A DNA stretch of 64,000 bases, taken from the NCBI GenBank assembly GCA_946902985.2, contig CAMPQE020000051.1, positions 2,170,001 through 2,234,000 on the forward strand, read 5' to 3'. The stretch comes from Meconema thalassinum. Lineage: Eukaryota > Arthropoda > Insecta > Orthoptera > Tettigoniidae. Position numbers and translations under genes: made by a program. Under the pieces are notes generated by a model that was not told the origin of the DNA, ran no database searches, and was given only the letters and a program-made list of their open reading frames with translations. Shown in pieces: positions 59,161 to 64,000 of this stretch; positions within the stretch are counted from its first letter, which is position 1; each line of letters opens with the position of its first letter.

Positions 59161-59799
59161 TAAAATACACTATTTTTTTGACTAGGCATCGGATAGAGGT
59201 AAGTGTAGGAGTTGAGAGTCATTGATAAACCTTAGAGTACTATGGATTTTTTTAAGGAATTTTGTGTGTTGTTGTTGTTGCTGCTGCTGCTGCTTACAAA
59301 CATGGCTGTAAGCAATATGGAGCCATAAAAAAGGACTGACATACTTTCCGAGACCAAATAAGCCCCAAGAAACAAGAGCAAATATGTAAGAGCTAATAAA
59401 AAAGCCAACAAAAAAACTGACAAAAAAGCCATGTAGCATGCTGGTAGTTGAGTGAGTTGTTATATTGACCGATAGGTAGCAGGCTGGTAGTTGAGCGAGT
59501 ATTGATATCGACCGCTAGATAGCATACTGGTCGTTCAGTGAGCGAGTGTTGAAATGGAGCGCTAGGTAGCATGCTGGTCGTTCAAGTAGTTCTCATAGTC
59601 TCCGCTAGATAGCAGCAACATACTTTGCGTGTCGCATTTGACTATTTGGTAAAGTTTTACCGAGTGAAAACGTGCTCGTATATGCTGTGTATTTAAATTT
59701 ATTATACAATTAACCACCAAGTATTTAGAACTAACATGTATAGCCTTGTGTAGGGAATATAGAGGGTCTTTAGCAAAAAAAAAGACTGTCTAACACATG

Positions 59800-60360
59800 A
59801 GTGTACAGCCTTTTGATATGCAGTAAGTACCTGATAACCTTCAGTAGGCTATAAGAATATTTTCAGTTGACTACTACCTGTCACAGTGTTTACATTGGGA
59901 AAGTCCGTTGTAACAACCAGTCTTTAGCTTTGTCATAAGCAGTGAGCAGCTGTTACCCTTAACTAGGGGTATATTAGAGGACCCTTATCAAGAATATCAT
60001 CAGTTGCTTACCACCACTCACAGTGACCACATCGTGAAAGATTGACAAAACAACTACTGTACAGCCTTGTACTACACAGTAAGTAGCTGTTGGTCTTGAC
60101 TATGATATATTAGTGAACCCTTAGCAAGTATATAATCAGTTGACTACTGCTTGTTACAGTGTTCACATCGTGAAAGACCGCCTCACTGTCCAGACTACAG
60201 CCTTGTCATACACTGTAAAGAGCTGTTGGTCTAGACTAGGGGTATATTAGAGGACCCTTAACAAGAATATCACCAGTTGACTACTACCTCTCACGGTGTT
60301 CACATCGTGAAAGACCGTCTCACTGACTAACCTCTAGCCCTGTGATACGCAGTAAGCAGC
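59800..60360 (+). repeat. ~137-bp tandem array upstream of right polymerase gene
   Basis: 'ttagaggacccttа'-type motifs (reading ttagag-gaccctta) recur near 59,974, 60,110 and 60,247, spaced 136 and 137 bp. Each follows 'gctgtt' and 'actaggggtata' and precedes 'cagttgactac'. This mirrors 55,960-56,570 and ends directly at the gene start. Confidence 0.85.
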
Positions 60361-60363
60361 TGT

Positions 60364-63300
60364 TTGCAGAAATCAACATTCATAATGGAAGAACCCATTC
60401 CTAGCTATATGTGTAAAGAGTGTGGGAAGACTTTTCTTCGAGACTATCATAGGAAGCGACATGAAGTATCGTGTGGTGAATTCCATGAGTGCAAGACCTG
60501 TGGTAGTACATTCAACAATGTGTACAACGGACGTCGGCATGAAGAATGTTGTAATGCTGTGTCGGCAGCTAAAAGACAAAAAGCAGAGCCTACAAAACAT
60601 TACCTACTGTCATTGGTCCCTGACAAAAATGGACTTATTGAATATGAGACATCTTTTGAAGGTCATCTTAAATCCTATTTCATACGTTGTGATACGTGTA
60701 GGGATTTAAATTCATACCTTAAAGAGTCCAAACAGCAAATAATACAAGCTATGCAGAAAGAACTAGCAATGCACAAGTCGATCAAAGTTAATCTAGTGGC
60801 TGAATGTAGATTCATTCACACATCTACCAATGAAATTACAGATCGTGCTTTTAAAACACGAAATCAGGCCCTATTTTTGGAAACAGACTTGAGTAGTTTC
60901 TTGAAAACACAATTTACAAAGTTAACTACGGAAATGGAAGAATCTTAGCTGAAAGGCAGTAATTGGGCATTGTTAGCAGTGGAAGGAGTACGATTGAAAA
61001 TAAATAAGTACAATCCCTTGCGTGGCAGCACATATATTCCATTACCAGCAGCTATACAAGCAAGAAAAGCCTGCATTAATCCTCAAAACTTTAAGGACGA
61101 GAGGTGTTTTATGTATGCCATTTTAGCAAAACTGGTTAAATCTGATGCTAAACGCGTTAGTAAATACAAGGATCTGGAAAACACGTATGATTTTTCAGTA
61201 ATATCATTTCCTATATCGCTAGCTGACATTCCCAAATTTGAAAAAGCCAACGATATATCCATTAATGTATTTGGATTGGAACAAGACAACAAATTGTTCC
61301 CTCTAAAGGTTGTGGATAAAGAGCTGCAAGACCATCGCGACCTCCTTCTGCTAAGTTCATCATCCGGCCAGAACCACTACGTCTTTATCAAAGATTTTGA
61401 TAAACTAGTAGGACATCAGATTACTCACCATGGACATAAGATATATACGTGTAAACGGTGTTTTACTCACTTCGATAATCGATATGGTCAACAAGGAATA
61501 GAAAAATTGAAAGAACATAGAGCTTTGTGTGTCCAGCATGACATTGCCAGGGTTGAAATGCCTATTAAAACCCCCATTGTCAAATTTTTAAACGTGGAAA
61601 AAATGCTGAGAATACCTTACGTTATCTATGCTGATTTTGAAATTATACTGTTACCCTATCAAACATGTCTACCCAATCCTGAAGCAAGTTATACAGTGCC
61701 ATACCAGAGTCATGTTCCTATGAGCTTTGGTATATACGTTAAACACTCACCTGCTGTGGAACACATAAAGACAAACCTTCCAAGGCAACCTCTTATTTAT
61801 CGTGGACCTGACGCTGCAGAAAAGTTTATGGACTGTTTGATTTCAATAGCTAATGAAATTGATCGCCTTTACAGCTTAAATGTCCCAAAGGCTTTAACTG
61901 AGGATCAAGAAGCAGAGTTCCAATGTTCTGAAACCTGTTATTTGTGTCAAAAACCATTTACCAAAGAGGATTGGAAAGTTCGAGACCATTGCCATATTAC
62001 AGGGGAATACCGTGGAAGTGCTCACAATAACTGTAGTTAGAGATGTAAAACACGTAACCCCGTTCCTGTATTTCTACATAATATGAGTGGCTACGACGTA
62101 AATTTCATTGTAAAGCAATTATGATGTACTACTGAGAGAGTGGATGTTATCGCTAACTCCAAGGAAAAGTACATTTCCTTCACCAAATATGTAGGAAATG
62201 TTAAGCTTAGATTTGTGGACACGTTTCGGTTAATGCCGAGTAGTTTGGAAAACTCAGTTTCCAACTTAACATCATACCCTGAAACAGACAAGTACTTTGG
62301 AAAAGAAAATGCAATGTTCATCACTCGTAAAGGGGTATTTTGTTATGACTACATTGACTCATGGGAAAAGTAGCTTGCCACGGTGGGTGAGTGGTTATAG
62401 TGTCGGACTACCAACCCCAAGATTGCAGGTTCGCCCCTGGTCGTGGTAAGTGATTTTTGAAGGCGACAAAAATCATGACACTCATGTCATACGTTGTTGG
62501 CATGTTAAAGAACCCATTTGAATTCAGTAGGCCGTGTTCAATGGCAAAATTAATCTCGGGATTTTCCGCCAACACAAAGTTCCTCCATTCTCTACTTGAA
62601 AGCGCTGTAGTGTCAAGGAGTTTAGATATCTAACCTCCTTGACTTTCGTAGCGTTCAAAGGAATGACGAAATTCGACATGCAAGCTACCCTCTGGGTGTC
62701 AATTAACAAAGCTTGCACCAGGCACCCGAGGCCATACGATATTATTATTATATTATTATGGGAAAAGTTAAGTGAAACGTGTTTACCTCCGAAAGAGGCA
62801 TTCTTTAACAAATTAAGTAAAGAAAATGTTAGTCAAGAAGACTATGAACATGCCAAAAATGTCTGTAAACAGTTCAACATTAAAACTCTAGGGGAATATA
62901 GTGACCTCTACCTAACTTCAGATGTACTGCTTCTTGCAGACAGCTTTGAAACGTTTAGAAACAAAACTCTAGAAACACACCGAGTGGATGCTGCACACTT
63001 CTTTACTTCGCCTGGTTTAAGTTTCGAGGCAATGCTCCTTTACACAGGAATTGAACTGGAATTGATACAGGATTACGATCAGATTCTTCTAATCGAGTCT
63101 GGAATACGTGGAGGCATATGCCAGGTGTCTCATCGGTATGCTGAAGCTAACAATAAATACATGGAAACCTATGATTCTGAGAAACCATCGCAGTTTATTA
63201 CCTATGATGATGCCAACAACCAATACGGGTGGGCTATGTGCCACTCCCTTCCTTATGGTGGATTTCAGTGGGTTTCTCCAGATACTGTTGATCTAGAAAA

Positions 63301-63694
63301 ACTAAAGGCAGACGATCCTGTGGGATACATTCTAGACGTTGATGTTGATTACCCATCTGACCTTCATGATCTACACAACGATTTACCTTTCCTACCTGAG
63401 TGTACACAACCTAAGGATTCGTCTCTGAAAAAACTAATTCCTCATCTTGGAAATCGAAGGCGATATGTTGTTCACTACATGGCATTAAAACAGGCTTTAG
63501 ATCATGGAATAAAATTGATAAAAATTCATCGTGTGTTAAAGTTTAAGCAAAGACCTTGGTTAAAGGCATACGTTGATTTTAATAACAACCTTCGAAAACA
63601 AGCCAAAAATGAATTTTAGAAAAATCTGTACAAATTATTCAACAATGCTATTTTTGGAAAAACAATGGAAAATATCCGTATAAGAATAGACATA
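60364..63694 (+). pseudogene. Polinton-type DNA polymerase B, right copy, truncated
   Basis: This is the second copy of the polymerase, diverging from the centre. Its N-terminal frame (60,364-60,948) has the same two C2HC finger-like motifs. The next (60,970-62,040) has the CKRCFTHF motif, VIYADFE and the CYLCQKPF...RDHCHI HNH-like site. Exonuclease II, with HNMSGYD, follows after a stop. After the SINE insertion, 62,760-63,619 carries YLTSD and YDDANNQYGWAM. Lesions are TAG at 60,946-60,948, TAG at 62,038-62,040, TGA near 62,122, the SINE at 62,372 and TAG at 63,617-63,619. I see no frameshifts. Homology ends at 63,694 inside motif B, so motif C is missing. This copy therefore lacks the catalytic DTDS block that the left copy keeps. 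Confidence 0.9.
62361..62768 (+). mobile_element. tRNA-derived SINE with 11-bp TSD inside polymerase B (copy 2)
   Basis: The SINE (62,372-62,757, 386 bp) is bounded by ATGGGAAAAGT at 62,361-62,371 and 62,758-62,768, a sequence native to the polymerase gene. The head has GGGTGAGTGG (A-box-like) near 62,384 and GGTTCGCCCC (B-box-like) at 62,429-62,438. The element ends in (ATT)n. It is ~90% like the copy at 27.6 kb by eye. The left palindrome arm lacks it, so it inserted after the arms were formed. Confidence 0.92.
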
Positions 63695-63978
63695 TTGGAA
63701 ATATCTGCTCCTGTAGGAAACAGGATGTAAAATTGTCCGATTGAGCTATGTATATTAAAAAATTCACAAAGAAATTTGATAAAATGGTCCGGCTAGCTCA
63801 AAACAGTTGCCAGCGTTTCGCCCCAGTGTACCAATGGGCCCTTCAATTGGTTATGGTACACCTCACCAAGACACGTGGCTAGTAAATACTGTGAAGGCCG
63901 CTGCAAGGCACAAATGTTGCCACGAGCAGCGCCAATGTACTATGGAAGTCAAAACTTCCTTTCAATATTTCCAATATG
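63691..63978. mobile_element. possible MITE-like unit with 14-bp inverted ends
   Basis: CATATTGGAAATAT at 63,691-63,704 recurs as its exact reverse complement at 63,965-63,978. It encloses ~260 bp and starts just where the polymerase homology ends. No target duplication could be fixed because the window ends at 64,000. Inside, at 63,811-63,847 on the minus strand, there is a decayed hammerhead-like arrangement. Confidence 0.4.
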
Positions 63979-64000
63979 GATTAGCTAGGTAAGCTAACAT

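Larger units (their letters stand above)
53015..63694. repeat. 10.7-kb palindrome with two divergent polymerase B genes
   Basis: The left arm 53,015-58,172 is the inverted counterpart of the right arm 58,221-63,694. Without the SINE the right arm is about 5.08 kb against 5.16 kb. From the centre outwards each arm has a ~128-bp tandem array, a CAG/CAA-type microsatellite, a ~137-bp tandem array and a polymerase B gene reading away from the centre. The right arm stops inside polymerase motif B at 63,694, while the left gene continues to its end. The arms differ at several percent of positions by eye. Head-to-head fusion of two element ends, or a terminal inverted duplication, could produce this. 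Confidence 0.9.

Overview
The window looks like heterochromatin-like or intergenic DNA from a large, AT-rich insect genome. A polyneopteran such as an orthopteran or stick insect is my best guess. The reasons are the density of old transposon relics (piggyBac, hAT, Tc1/mariner, Mutator-like, several non-LTR lineages, Ty3/gypsy-like, Penelope-like, Polinton/Maverick), SINE 3' segments of a kind I associate with orthopteroid genomes, and degenerate CCTAA/TTAGG blocks, the usual arthropod telomere repeat. I see no intact host gene. The only host-type coding material is a decayed C2H2 zinc-finger exon (23.4-24.3 kb) and one very tentative exon at 49.2 kb.

Layout. 0.4-1.2 kb: piggyBac remnant. 1.4-3.7 kb: degenerate array with a strict ~146-bp beat. 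5.9-8.0 kb: LINE reverse transcriptase relics and a tRNA-Leu-like SINE. 8-13.4 kb: mostly featureless, except a small array of hairpin-forming units at 11.9-12.2 kb. 13.4-16.2 kb: a full-length hAT element with 8-bp target duplications and a broken transposase. 16.4-19.7 kb: a dispersed 1-kb repeat, a LINE endonuclease region hit by a SINE fragment, and a Mutator-like fragment. 20.0-21.6 kb: a 59-bp satellite with a four-monomer higher-order unit. 22.2-26.7 kb: LINE relic, zinc-finger relic, and a Penelope-like element in foldback configuration carrying hammerhead-ribozyme-like motifs. 27.6 kb: a complete tRNA-derived SINE. 30-37.8 kb: Tc1 pieces, a LINE 3' end, gypsy-like gag-protease and a 128-bp tandem repeat. 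38.0-39.6 kb: second copy of the 146-bp array. 41-50 kb: SINEs, a mariner-like relic, a 48-bp minisatellite and the second 1-kb repeat copy. 50.5-52.0 kb: telomere-like blocks, a GTGGGAGCAAAA minisatellite and an AT-rich 107-bp repeat. 53.0-63.7 kb: a huge palindrome.

The most striking object is that palindrome. Two diverged copies of a Polinton-type protein-primed DNA polymerase B gene (52.3-55.9 kb on minus, 60.4-63.7 kb on plus) point away from a common centre at 58.2 kb. Each is preceded by a ~137-bp tandem array and a ~128-bp tandem array. The 48-nt spacer at the centre holds a perfect TGACGTCA and a GC box. The two copies share none of the coding lesions I can see, and only one carries a SINE, so the palindrome probably formed while the gene was intact and each arm then decayed separately.

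Little of this works together as a cellular pathway. The relationships are mainly insertions of one element into another, and their order can often be read from target-site duplications.
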